Shown here: piece after piece, positions 1 through 5,618 of the stretch
Layout of the letters: each line of letters begins with the position of its first letter
Numbering within the stretch: position 1 is the stretch's first letter
Assembly (NCBI GenBank): GCA_035551935.1
Contig: DASZMJ010000562.1
Coordinates: 1 to 6,060 of the forward strand
Origin: DASZMJ01 sp035551935
GTDB taxonomy: Bacteria; Planctomycetota; Planctomycetia; Isosphaerales; Isosphaeraceae
DNA length: 6,060 nucleotides
Direction of reading: 5' to 3'
Notes under the pieces: generated by a model
Told to the model about the DNA's origin: nothing
Databases searched by the model: none
The model's input: the letters and a program-made list of their open reading frames with translations, nothing else
Made by a program: the position numbers and the translations under genes

Positions 1-108
1 TTATCGGATCGCGCCTTCTTTTCGAGATTAAAGGGGTGATGATTTCGGGTCGCGGGCGCCATCGTCGACGCCCGCGGCCGTTCCAGGCCCCGCTCTTGTC
101 CCGCAACC

Positions 109-114
109 GGGAGA
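109..114 (+). promoter_or_regulatory. Shine-Dalgarno site supporting the start at 123
   Basis: GGGAGA lies 8 bases before the ATG at 123. It favours this start over the in-frame GTG at 36 (followed by ATG at 39), which would add 29 Arg- and Pro-rich residues that do not look like a folded domain or a signal peptide. Confidence 0.6.
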
Positions 115-122
115 CTCCGCCG

Positions 123-1226
123 ATGTCCAGCTCCAAGGCCAAGTCCCAGCTCTCCGCCGCCCAGCTCGCCGCCCGCCGCGCCAATGCGCTGCTCTCCACA
201 GGTCCGCGCACCCCCGAAGGGAAGGCGATCGCGGCGATGAACGCCGTGACGCACGGCCTCTGCACCAACGTCGCCGTCCTGCCCGGCGAGAGCGTCGAGG
301 AGTTCCAGGCCACCCTCGAGGGCTGGGTCCACGAGCTCAAGCCGGCCGATTCGTACGAGCGCGAGCTGGTCTACAACATGGTCTGCGCCTCGATCGCCCT
401 GACCCGCGTCCGCATGGCCGACAACGCCGCGGTCTCGGCCCGCGTCCGCGACGCCGGCGCCAGGTGGGACGACCAGCGTGCGCAGAGCCTCACGGCGCTG
501 ATCGAGGCGATCTACGCCGACAGGATCGAGGCGCACGAGGCGCTCCTGGGCCGCGGCGACGGCTGCCGCTGGCTGATGGCGCGCTGGAACGAGCTGGCCG
601 CGGCGCTGGACGACGGCGGCCACTGGAGCTTCCCGCTGCGCGACCACGCCATCCGGCTGCTCGGCCTGCATCCCGGCGCCACCAGCGACCCGACGGTCCA
701 GCTCGTCCACGGCCTGGGCCGGGCGCTCGAGGCCGAGCTGGGGCTCAGCGAGACGGAGCACGCCCCGAGCCAGAACTCCAATTCTCGTGAGGAATTGCGC
801 GCGATCGTCGCCGACGAGCTGGAGGCGTTGGAGTCGCTGCGGCCGGCGCTGGAGGCGGCCGACGCGGCCGAGCGCGAGGCGGCGATCGCGGCTTCGTATG
901 TGGATACAACGGATGATGGCATGCGTCGGCACCGCTACTTGCAGGACCACCTGCGCACGCTGCGGCAGCTCTCGGCGTCGCTGATCGCCAGCAAGAAGGC
1001 CCGCCATACGCCGCGGCCGGTCGCCGTCCCCGCGCCCGCGCCGGTGGCGCGGCCGACCCCGATGCCGGCCGAGGCGCCGGTACGGAACGAACCGAAGAAT
1101 GACGCAACCCTTTACTCCGAGATGATTTCTGATGCGCAACCCGTCCCCGGTCCGTCGCGGTTGGTCTCGAGGCTGTTCGCCGCCGAGGCGCCGCGGCCGT
1201 CGGCGGCGATCCCCGGGATCGTCTGA
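123..1226 (+). CDS. hypothetical protein of the STGPRTPEGK/HGL family
   Basis: This 367-aa protein has no known biochemical function. Its recognisable part is the N-terminus: an Ala-rich, Ser/Lys-containing lead, then STGPRTPEGK (residues 25-34) followed by N40, H44, G45 and L46. This spaced motif, as I recall it, marks a family of uncharacterised proteins found in many copies in planctomycetes and acidobacteria. Residues about 78-105 form a likely helix beginning with SYERELV, which is also typical of the family. Residues about 220-260 are Ala/Glu/Leu-rich and could form a coiled coil. Residues about 299-326 are Pro/Ala-rich and probably disordered. There is no signal peptide or membrane segment, so a cytoplasmic location is likely. 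The start at 123 is chosen from its Shine-Dalgarno site. Three short stretches (771-800, 891-930, 1081-1140) have much lower GC than the rest of the gene. A GC hairpin sits at the stop. The family assignment is fairly sure; the role is unknown. Confidence 0.85.
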   Translation: MSSSKAKSQLSAAQLAARRANALLSTGPRTPEGKAIAAMNAVTHGLCTNVAVLPGESVEEFQATLEGWVHELKPADSYERELVYNMVCASIALTRVRMADNAAVSARVRDAGARWDDQRAQSLTALIEAIYADRIEAHEALLGRGDGCRWLMARWNELAAALDDGGHWSFPLRDHAIRLLGLHPGATSDPTVQLVHGLGRALEAELGLSETEHAPSQNSNSREELRAIVADELEALESLRPALEAADAAEREAAIAASYVDTTDDGMRRHRYLQDHLRTLRQLSASLIASKKARHTPRPVAVPAPAPVARPTPMPAEAPVRNEPKNDATLYSEMISDAQPVPGPSRLVSRLFAAEAPRPSAAIPGIV

Positions 1227-1244
1227 GGCCCGAATCGGGCCCTC
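1225..1244 (+). terminator. GC-rich hairpin at the stop codon, possible terminator
   Basis: GGCCCG (1227-1232) pairs perfectly with CGGGCC (1236-1241) across an AAT loop. GA (1225-1226) can extend the stem with TC (1243-1244) past one bulged C. The stem starts inside the stop codon of the upstream gene. There is no T-run afterwards, so it is not a canonical intrinsic terminator; it may instead protect the 3' end of the transcript. Confidence 0.45.
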
Positions 1245-1275
1245 GGACGACCGTCATGCATCAGCGAGGTCCGAT

Positions 1276-1288
1276 CCGAACGGTTCGG
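1276..1288. repeat. 13-bp perfect dyad, operator-like
   Basis: CCGAAC and GTTCGG flank a single central G. The centre is too tight for a good RNA hairpin, so if it is functional a DNA-binding site is more likely. It is about 210 bases upstream of the candidate promoter for the next gene, and nothing else supports a role. Confidence 0.3.
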
Positions 1289-1308
1289 TGGCGTCCGGGG
1301 TGCGCTTT

Positions 1309-1395
1309 CGTAGCAGGCACGTTCCGCGTGCCGTCCGCCGATCCACAACAGCCTCTTTGGTGTCGGCGGACGGCACGCGGAGCGTGCCTGCTACG
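1309..1395. repeat. long inverted repeat, REP/MITE-like palindromic element
   Basis: The arms 1309-1341 and 1363-1395 are each 33 bases and complementary at 32 of 33 positions. The single exception is T1322 opposite G1382, which would still be a U-G pair in RNA. The loop is 21 bases (1342-1362). Each arm carries its own smaller hairpin: GGCACG and CGTGCC around a 5-base loop at 1316-1332 and 1372-1388. A unit of two facing hairpin-forming arms is typical of REP-type or BIME-like repeats and of small non-autonomous elements. The arm, starting CGTAGCAGGCACG, resembles intergenic repeats I recall from planctomycete genomes; that is unverified recollection. No flanking direct repeat could be assigned with confidence. 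In a transcript it would fold into a very stable stem and could act as a terminator or a 3'-end block. Confidence 0.85.
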
Positions 1396-1405
1396 AGGAA
1401 GAGAA

Positions 1406-1440
1406 GGCGGACGGCACGCGGGACGGGCCTGCGACGGGGA
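1406..1440. repeat. degenerate direct copy of the inverted repeat's right arm
   Basis: Aligned without gaps at a shift of 41 bases, 1406-1440 matches 1365-1399 at 30 of 35 positions, and the first 16 bases (GGCGGACGGCACGCGG) are identical. The changes fall mostly in the second half and break the internal hairpin, because CGTGCC has become CGGGCC. It looks like an older, decaying copy beside a nearly intact pair. Confidence 0.75.
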
Positions 1441-1494
1441 GGGGTGGAGGTTCACTCCAACCGGCCCGGGCGGAGGAAACGGCCGAGCGGTCGC

Positions 1495-1523
1495 TTGCCG
1501 GCGGGGTCGGGGCGGGCTAGCTT
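1495..1523 (+). promoter_or_regulatory. candidate promoter for the HEAT-repeat gene
   Basis: TTGCCG (1495-1500) and TAGCTT (1518-1523) are 17 bases apart, with 4/6 and 3/6 matches to the sigma70 consensus. Transcription would begin near 1530, giving a leader of about 40 bases. Spacing and position are good but the -10 match is weak, so this is only a candidate. Confidence 0.35.
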
Positions 1524-1560
1524 GGAGGACGTCGCCCGTCCCCGCGTCCCAACATGCGTC

Positions 1561-1565
1561 GGGAG
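1561..1565 (+). promoter_or_regulatory. Shine-Dalgarno site supporting the start at 1572
   Basis: GGGAG lies 6 bases before the ATG at 1572. The in-frame ATG at 1554 has its nearest purine-rich site (GGAGG, 1524-1528) about 25 bases away, so 1572 is the better start. Confidence 0.55.
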
Positions 1566-1571
1566 CCCGCC

Positions 1572-3905
1572 ATGCCCTTGCCCGGCTCGCGCTGGCGGAT
1601 CCGGTCGCTGATGGTGCTCGTCGCCCTCTGCGCCCTCGCGGCGGGGTATGCGCGGTACCGGCACGACATGGCGCCGGTCGAGCAGTGCAAGCGGAGGCTC
1701 GCGAGTTTCGAATCGTCGGAGCGCGAGCAGGCCATCATCGAGCTCCGGCGGTACGGGCCCGCGGCGAGGGAGGTCGAGCCCCAGTTGCTGGCCATCGCGC
1801 TGCGGGATCGGCGACCGAGCACCCGCCACGAGGCGGCCTTCCTCCTCGTCCGGCTCGGGAACAAGTCGCCCGCCCTGGCCCGTGCCCTCGCGACCGATGC
1901 GATCGCGGTGGCCCGCGGGCAAGAGGGGTTCTACCTTCCCCGAGGCGCAGACCCGCTGGATGCGCTCGTCGAGCTGGACTCGCCGGCCGAGGTCGTCGTC
2001 CCGCTGTTCGCCGAGATGCTCAAGGTACCGGAGCTCCGGCCGCGGGCCCTGTCCTATCTCGGCACGGTGCTCCAGCGCGAGAAGGTCGTGCCGGTGCCGG
2101 CGATCGACCTGCTCGTCGGGGCGCTCGGCGACGACGATCGCCGGATCTCGGCGGAGGCCGCGCGGATCTTATCGACGCTCGGCCTCGTCGCGCGGCAGCG
2201 GGGGATGGATACGCTCCTGAAGATGGTCGAGACCGCCCCGCCGACGCGGGCCCTCACGGCGGCGATGGAGTTGCTGTTGTTCGAGACGGACCGCTCCGCG
2301 GCGGTGCCGATGCTGTGCAAGCGGCTCCGCGGCGAGGACGTCGAGGGGCGATTCGCCGCCTTCCTCGGCCTGGGCATGCTCGGCGAGGACGCATCCCCGG
2401 CCGTGCCGGAGATCGTCCGCGCGATGGTCGCCCGGGAAGCGGGCCAGGTCCGCAGCCACTGGTCTCACGGCGGACCGCAGCCGTCCCGGAGGTCGTTGCA
2501 GAGGGCGCTCCGCATAGGCGGAGGGAAGGAGCCCTTGACTCTCGCCGTCTTCGCGGGCGTATTCTCCGAGCGGTCGGCAGGGGCCCTGGCGTTGGAGCTC
2601 ATCGGCGAGGAGGCGGAGGAGCGGGGCGTCGGCCTGCTCCTCGAGATCCTGGAGCATGGGGACGCCCCAATCCGGGTCGGGGCGATCGCGAGCATCGGGG
2701 CGATCCGCAGGAATGGCGTGTCCACCGAGGTCGCGCTGCCAACCTTGCTCGGGCGGCTCGCCGCCGAGGTAGAATCCGGCCGGCCAAAGTCCGCGGGCGA
2801 CGACCAGCAACCCGAGGCCGTCGTCCTTGCGGCGGCCTTGGCCCGGATCGGGCCGGACGACGCGCGGGTCATCCGGGCGATCGCGAGTCTTGTCGGAGTC
2901 CCCGACAAGGTGGCCCGTGACAGTGCGGCCCGAATCCTCGGCGAGCTCGGCCCGAAGGCCGGGGCGGCGGTCCCCGATCTCGTGAGGCTGCTGAAGGCGC
3001 CGGACGCGGAGGACCGTAGCGACGCGGCGAAGGCGCTGGGAAGAATCCGGGCCGACGGCGATCGCGCGGTCCCGGCCTTGAACGCGGCGCTGGGCGACGA
3101 GGACTGGAGGGTCCGGGTCGAAGCCGCCTGGTCGCTCGGCAACTTCGGCCCGGACGAGGCGCGGGCGGGCGTCTCCGCGATGATCGATCTCCTGCACGAT
3201 CCCGACGACGATCGCCGCGGGTACGCCGCGAGGACATTCCGCCACAACAGTTCCGTCGCCGAGCCGGCGATCCCCGCGCTCCTCGAAGCCATGGGCGACA
3301 ATCCCGGGTCCTTCCTCGAGTACGATTGCAAGGACGCCCTGCGATCCATCGCGCCGGGTGACAGCCGCGGGGGCCGGTGGTTCATCTCGCTGCGCGACGG
3401 GACCTCGCCCGTCCGCCGCCAGGCGGCCTGCGCCATCGGCAGGCTGCATGAGGGCGACGCCAAGTCGATCGCGGCCCTCGTCGAGGCGCTCGACGACCGC
3501 GACATTCCCCTCCGCGCGATCGCCGCGGCGGCCCTCGGATGCCTCGGGCCGGCGGCCGAGGGGGCGGCGGGGGCCCTGGAGAAGGCCCTGAAATCGGACC
3601 AGCCCGACGTGAGGGAGGCCGCGGCCGTGGCGCTGGCGCGAGTCGCGCCGAGGAGGCCGGAATCGCGCGCGGCGTTGCGGGCGGCCCTGGCCGATCCGGT
3701 GCCCGGCGTCCGCCGCGCGGCGGCCAAGGCGCTCGGCGCAATCGGGCCGGACGCGGCCGGGGCGGCGACGGAGCTGAGGGCGCGGTTGCACGACGATTCG
3801 CCCCTGGTCCGGGCCGCCGCCGAGTGGGCCCTGAAGGCGATCGTGGCGAAGCCGACACCGAGTCCATCCACCCAACCCGGCCCGGCGACGAGGGCAGCCC
3901 AATGA
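1572..3905 (+). CDS. membrane-anchored HEAT-repeat protein
   Basis: This 777-aa protein begins with Arg-rich residues (R7, R9, R11) followed by a short hydrophobic segment at about 12-27, a layout common in planctomycete anchored proteins. The rest is helical repeat. From about residue 443 to 757 I can read roughly ten HEAT units of 31-36 residues, with recurring features: V-R, AA..ALG.IGP and AVP.L...L. Examples are the units ending GELGPKAGAAVPDL and GAIGPDAAGAATEL. More diverged repeats fill residues 35-440, interrupted by a non-repeat stretch at about 289-322. The tail (760-777) is Pro/Thr-rich and probably disordered. Such arrays are protein-binding scaffolds. They resemble PBS-lyase HEAT repeats, but nothing indicates lyase activity. 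The stop overlaps the next start (ATGA), so the two are translated together. The HEAT call is firm; the partner and membrane topology are unknown. Confidence 0.92.
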   Translation: MPLPGSRWRIRSLMVLVALCALAAGYARYRHDMAPVEQCKRRLASFESSEREQAIIELRRYGPAAREVEPQLLAIALRDRRPSTRHEAAFLLVRLGNKSPALARALATDAIAVARGQEGFYLPRGADPLDALVELDSPAEVVVPLFAEMLKVPELRPRALSYLGTVLQREKVVPVPAIDLLVGALGDDDRRISAEAARILSTLGLVARQRGMDTLLKMVETAPPTRALTAAMELLLFETDRSAAVPMLCKRLRGEDVEGRFAAFLGLGMLGEDASPAVPEIVRAMVAREAGQVRSHWSHGGPQPSRRSLQRALRIGGGKEPLTLAVFAGVFSERSAGALALELIGEEAEERGVGLLLEILEHGDAPIRVGAIASIGAIRRNGVSTEVALPTLLGRLAAEVESGRPKSAGDDQQPEAVVLAAALARIGPDDARVIRAIASLVGVPDKVARDSAARILGELGPKAGAAVPDLVRLLKAPDAEDRSDAAKALGRIRADGDRAVPALNAALGDEDWRVRVEAAWSLGNFGPDEARAGVSAMIDLLHDPDDDRRGYAARTFRHNSSVAEPAIPALLEAMGDNPGSFLEYDCKDALRSIAPGDSRGGRWFISLRDGTSPVRRQAACAIGRLHEGDAKSIAALVEALDDRDIPLRAIAAAALGCLGPAAEGAAGALEKALKSDQPDVREAAAVALARVAPRRPESRAALRAALADPVPGVRRAAAKALGAIGPDAAGAATELRARLHDDSPLVRAAAEWALKAIVAKPTPSPSTQPGPATRAAQ

Positions 3906-4726
3906 AGCTCGGCCTGATCAACTCCGCGTGGGCCCAGGCGGGACGCGAGACGGCGTTCGGCATCTGGATGACCCGCGAGATCGGCTTCGACACCATCGAC
4001 ATCTTCGCCGACCCGATCGACTGCGGGCCGATGGAGATTCGAATGATCAAGAAAGAATGCGACCTGGCCAAGCTGCCGATCGTCAGCGTCGCGTGCGTGG
4101 CGCTGGGGCTGGTCGACTTCAACCCGAGCGTGCAGCGGTTCCACATGGACCGCGTGAAGTCGTACCTCGACATGGCCCGGAATTTCGGCGCGCGGAACGT
4201 GCTGCTGGTGCTCGGCGAGTACGTCTGGCAGCGCGAGGTCATCCCGCCGGCCGACCAGTGGGCCGCGGGCGTCCGCAACGTCCGCGTGCTGGGCGAGTAC
4301 GCCGGCGAGCTGGGCCTGGAGATCGCGCTGGAGCTGGAACCGTTCGCGATGTCGCTGCTCAACTCGGTCGATCATATGGCCAAGTTCCTCGACGATGTCG
4401 GCCTCCCCTCGGTGCGCGCGAACGTGGACATCTCGCACCTCGTGCTGGCGAACCAGGCCCCCGAGACGCTCGAACGCCTCCGCGGCCGCGTCGCCCACGT
4501 CCACATCTCCGACTGCGACGGCCGCGTCCACGGCGATTTGCCCCCCGGCCGCGGCGTCGTCGACTTCCCCCCCTATCTTCGTGCCATCAAGTCCTTAAAT
4601 GTCGATGATCTGACCGTCTCCGTCGAGCTCGAATACTCCCCCGAGCCCGACAAGATCGTCGAGTGGGTCCGCGAAGCCTACGAGAGCACGGCGCGACTCC
4701 TCCGGGACGAGGGGATGAGGCCGTGA
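3902..4726 (+). CDS. sugar phosphate isomerase/epimerase-like TIM-barrel protein
   Basis: This 274-aa protein has the length and layout of the xylose isomerase-like TIM-barrel family (AP endonuclease 2 superfamily, COG1082/IolE-like). Members isomerise or epimerise sugars, dehydrate inosose or act on related polyols, usually with one divalent metal. The first strand is KLGLINSAW. The likely metal ligands are all present: E146 in ALELEPF, D176 and H179 in NVDISHL, H201 with D204 in HVHISDCDG, then H210 and the PPGRG loop (214-218), and E242 or E244 in SVELEY near the C-terminus. A complete set suggests an active enzyme. No signal peptide is present, so it is probably cytoplasmic. The start overlaps the HEAT gene's stop by four bases, with GAGGG (3890-3894) as ribosome binding site. 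Hydroxypyruvate isomerase, inosose dehydratase or a ketose 3-epimerase are all possible; the substrate cannot be read from the sequence, so no symbol is given. Confidence 0.9.
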   Translation: MKLGLINSAWAQAGRETAFGIWMTREIGFDTIDIFADPIDCGPMEIRMIKKECDLAKLPIVSVACVALGLVDFNPSVQRFHMDRVKSYLDMARNFGARNVLLVLGEYVWQREVIPPADQWAAGVRNVRVLGEYAGELGLEIALELEPFAMSLLNSVDHMAKFLDDVGLPSVRANVDISHLVLANQAPETLERLRGRVAHVHISDCDGRVHGDLPPGRGVVDFPPYLRAIKSLNVDDLTVSVELEYSPEPDKIVEWVREAYESTARLLRDEGMRP

Positions 4727-4730
4727 CATC

Positions 4731-4755
4731 GAGGGCGTGTACAACACGCGGCCTC
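4731..4755 (+). terminator. hairpin after the TIM-barrel gene, possible terminator
   Basis: GCGTGT (4735-4740) pairs perfectly with ACACGC (4744-4749) across an ACA loop. GAGG (4731-4734) can add four pairs with CCTC (4752-4755) past a two-base bulge. It begins four bases after the stop codon, as expected for the 3' end of the HEAT/TIM-barrel transcript. No T-run follows, so termination is inferred from position only. Confidence 0.45.
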
Positions 4756-4780
4756 TCCAGATCCTCCCGGACGAAGCCTC

Positions 4781-4860
4781 TCCGCAGTCCACATCTCTTA
4801 CCCAAATTGCTCCACTTCGCTCAAGGCCCCGAAGCGCCTCGTCGATATTGTTGAACAACG
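4781..4860. other. low-GC patch, possible minus-strand gene remnant
   Basis: By hand count this stretch is 43/80 GC (54%), well below the flanking genes. On the minus strand a frame from 4858 reads TTG-initiated MFNNIDEALRGLERSGAIWV and continues on into the antisense of the TIM-barrel gene. The first 40 or so residues have ordinary protein-like composition rather than the Arg/Pro/Ala bias of shadow frames. It could be the broken end of a displaced gene or an insertion-element scar, or simply a spacer. An 11-bp dyad TTGTTGAACAA (4848-4858) and flanking CCTCGT/ACGAGG (4837-4842, 4858-4863) also lie here. Confidence 0.3.
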
Positions 4861-4947
4861 AGGGTCGAGCGTGGGCCGACGGGAAGGCCCGGCTCCGCGT
4901 CTCTGGGGGATCGGAAACGCGCGGAACAACGGTTGTGGATGGACTTC

Positions 4948-4953
4948 GGGGAG
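4948..4953 (+). promoter_or_regulatory. Shine-Dalgarno site supporting the start at 4962
   Basis: GGGGAG lies 8 bases before the ATG at 4962. The same frame is open back to a GTG at 4737, but those 75 residues pass through the post-gene hairpin and the low-GC patch and would bury the hydrophobic N-terminus, so 4962 is preferred. Confidence 0.55.
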
Positions 4954-4961
4954 TGGCGCCG

Positions 4962-5552
4962 ATGGGTTTGCGACTCGTGCTGGTGGGATTGGTGACGAGC
5001 CTGGGGCTGGACCTGCCGACGGGGCAAGATCTCGGGGCCTGGGTGCGATCGGGGAGGGCGTGGTGCCAGGCGGCCCTCGCCGATGCCGATGCCGATGCGC
5101 GGATGCCGAACGGTCGCGATGCCTTCGCCGAGGTGAACCACGAGCCGGCGCGGGCGGTCGTCGAGGTCGAGGTCGGTGCCGCGGATCGGGCGTTCGGCAG
5201 GGCGGTCGAGGAGCTGGTCGATCGGGCGCGGGCGGATCGTCAACAGGCCCCGGCCGAGCCGGTGGCCGTGGCCGAGCCGGTGGCCGTGGCCGAGCCAAGG
5301 CCGGTCGTCTTCCAGGCGACGGAGGCGGTCGAGGGGCCGGACTTCGGCGATGCGATGGCGATGGCCCTGAATCGGGCAGAGGAGGGGGAATCGGCGTTCG
5401 AGCCGACGCGTGTGCCCGAGGTCGAGCCGGCCCGACCGGCGGGGCCGTCGCGGTTGGAGCGGCTGGCTTCGGCGGTGCGGTTGACGAGGCAGGCGGCCGG
5501 GGAGTGGATGAGCCTGCTGGACGGGCCGAGGGGTGTCGCGATCGGGCATTGA
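4962..5552 (+). CDS. hypothetical protein with hydrophobic N-terminus
   Basis: I do not recognise this 196-aa protein. Residues 1-19 (MGLRLVLVGLVTSLGLDLP) could be a signal peptide or a weak anchor, which suggests export. Residues 41-46 are an Ala-Asp run encoded by three GCCGAT repeats (5079-5096). The middle is acidic and Ala/Val/Glu-rich, with likely helices at about 61-93. Residues 98-112 contain a short tandem repeat of EPVAVA. The C-terminus from about 164 (RLERLASAVRLTRQAAGEWMSLL) looks like an amphipathic helix and is the part most likely to be conserved. There are no catalytic motifs and a single Cys (C35). The start at 4962 is set by its ribosome binding site. Its stop codon overlaps the -35 of the next promoter. 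Steady codon use and a good ribosome binding site support a real gene; its role is unknown. Confidence 0.7.
   Translation: MGLRLVLVGLVTSLGLDLPTGQDLGAWVRSGRAWCQAALADADADARMPNGRDAFAEVNHEPARAVVEVEVGAADRAFGRAVEELVDRARADRQQAPAEPVAVAEPVAVAEPRPVVFQATEAVEGPDFGDAMAMALNRAEEGESAFEPTRVPEVEPARPAGPSRLERLASAVRLTRQAAGEWMSLLDGPRGVAIGH
5253..5296 (+). repeat. 18-bp in-frame tandem repeat
   Basis: The unit GCCGAGCCGGTGGCCGTG occurs twice perfectly (5253-5270, 5271-5288), followed by the first 8 bases of a third copy. Because 18 is a multiple of three it adds whole AEPVAV units to the protein and leaves the frame intact, so copy number could differ between strains. Confidence 0.85.
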
Positions 5553-5577
5553 CCCGAGGGGGATCGGAACCGATAAT
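5549..5577 (+). promoter_or_regulatory. strong sigma70-like promoter of the ferredoxin gene
   Basis: TTGACC (5549-5554, 5/6 to consensus) and GATAAT (5572-5577, 5/6) are separated by exactly 17 bases. It is the best promoter match in the window and lies in an otherwise GC-rich context. The -35 overlaps the upstream gene's stop codon (5550-5552). Transcription would start near 5584, leaving a leader of about 70 bases. Confidence 0.7.
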
Positions 5578-5590
5578 GATTCTCGGTAGG
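5572..5590. promoter_or_regulatory. Fur-box-like sequence overlapping the -10
   Basis: GATAATGATTCTCGGTAGG matches the 19-bp Escherichia coli Fur consensus (GATAATGATAATCATTATC) at 13 of 19 positions, with the first nine identical. The right half is poor. A site here would block the promoter of an iron-sulfur protein gene, which is plausible, but the match also benefits from the -10 hexamer it contains. Confidence 0.25.
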
Positions 5591-5618
5591 GCCGGCGCGG
5601 CGGTCTCGCCTTTCCGGC
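5591..5618 (+). promoter_or_regulatory. stem-loop in the ferredoxin leader
   Basis: GCCGG (5591-5595) pairs with CCGGC (5614-5618). Inside it, after a symmetric 3-by-3 internal loop, GGCG (5599-5602) pairs with CGCC (5607-5610) around a GTCT tetraloop. It lies wholly within the predicted leader, 36 bases before the start codon, so it would not directly cover the ribosome binding region. Its role is unknown. Confidence 0.4.

Larger units (their letters stand above)
1227..1571. other. gene-free spacer rich in dyad symmetry
   Basis: No convincing gene lies in these 345 bases. Reading frames that cross the region are either shadows of neighbouring genes or very Arg/Gly-rich. In order it holds the stop-codon hairpin, a 13-bp perfect dyad (1276-1288), the long inverted repeat (1309-1395), a decayed copy of its right arm (1406-1440), a small GGAG/CTCC hairpin (1446-1458), a candidate promoter (1495-1523) and the ribosome binding site of the HEAT gene. 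Confidence 0.7.

Noticed and set aside
1..35. Promoter for the first gene in the AT-richer opening bases
   Set aside because: TTATCG and AGATTA are 18 bases apart, but neither hexamer matches well and the window edge prevents judging the context.
1365..1440. Two similar units 41 bases apart as a possible CRISPR array
   Set aside because: There are only two units, one is degenerate, the spacing between them is about 6 bases, and the first belongs to a long palindrome.
1617..1634. Lipobox in the HEAT protein around C20 (V-A-L-C)
   Set aside because: The residue before the cysteine is Leu, where lipoproteins need a small residue such as Gly or Ala.
1256..2920. A 554-codon plus-strand frame starting before the palindrome
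   Set aside because: It reads through the inverted repeat and then out of frame across the HEAT gene, giving an Arg/Gly/Ala-rich product.
2169..3902. A 577-codon open frame on the minus strand
   Set aside because: Arg/Gly-rich shadow of the HEAT gene with no recognisable domain.
2465..4531. A 688-codon open frame on the minus strand across the HEAT and TIM-barrel genes
   Set aside because: Long antisense frames are common opposite high-GC genes. Its product is biased in Ala/Arg/Ser/Pro and shows no family features, and both plus-strand genes are well supported.
4926..4936. Dyad ACAACGGTTGT as a partner of TTGTTGAACAA (4848-4858)
   Set aside because: Both are 11-bp dyads upstream of the 196-aa protein gene, but their half-sites are in opposite order and do not make a shared motif; chance is sufficient.
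4737..4961. Upstream extension of the 196-aa protein from a GTG at 4737
   Set aside because: It crosses a hairpin and a low-GC spacer, lacks a ribosome binding site, and would hide the hydrophobic N-terminus.
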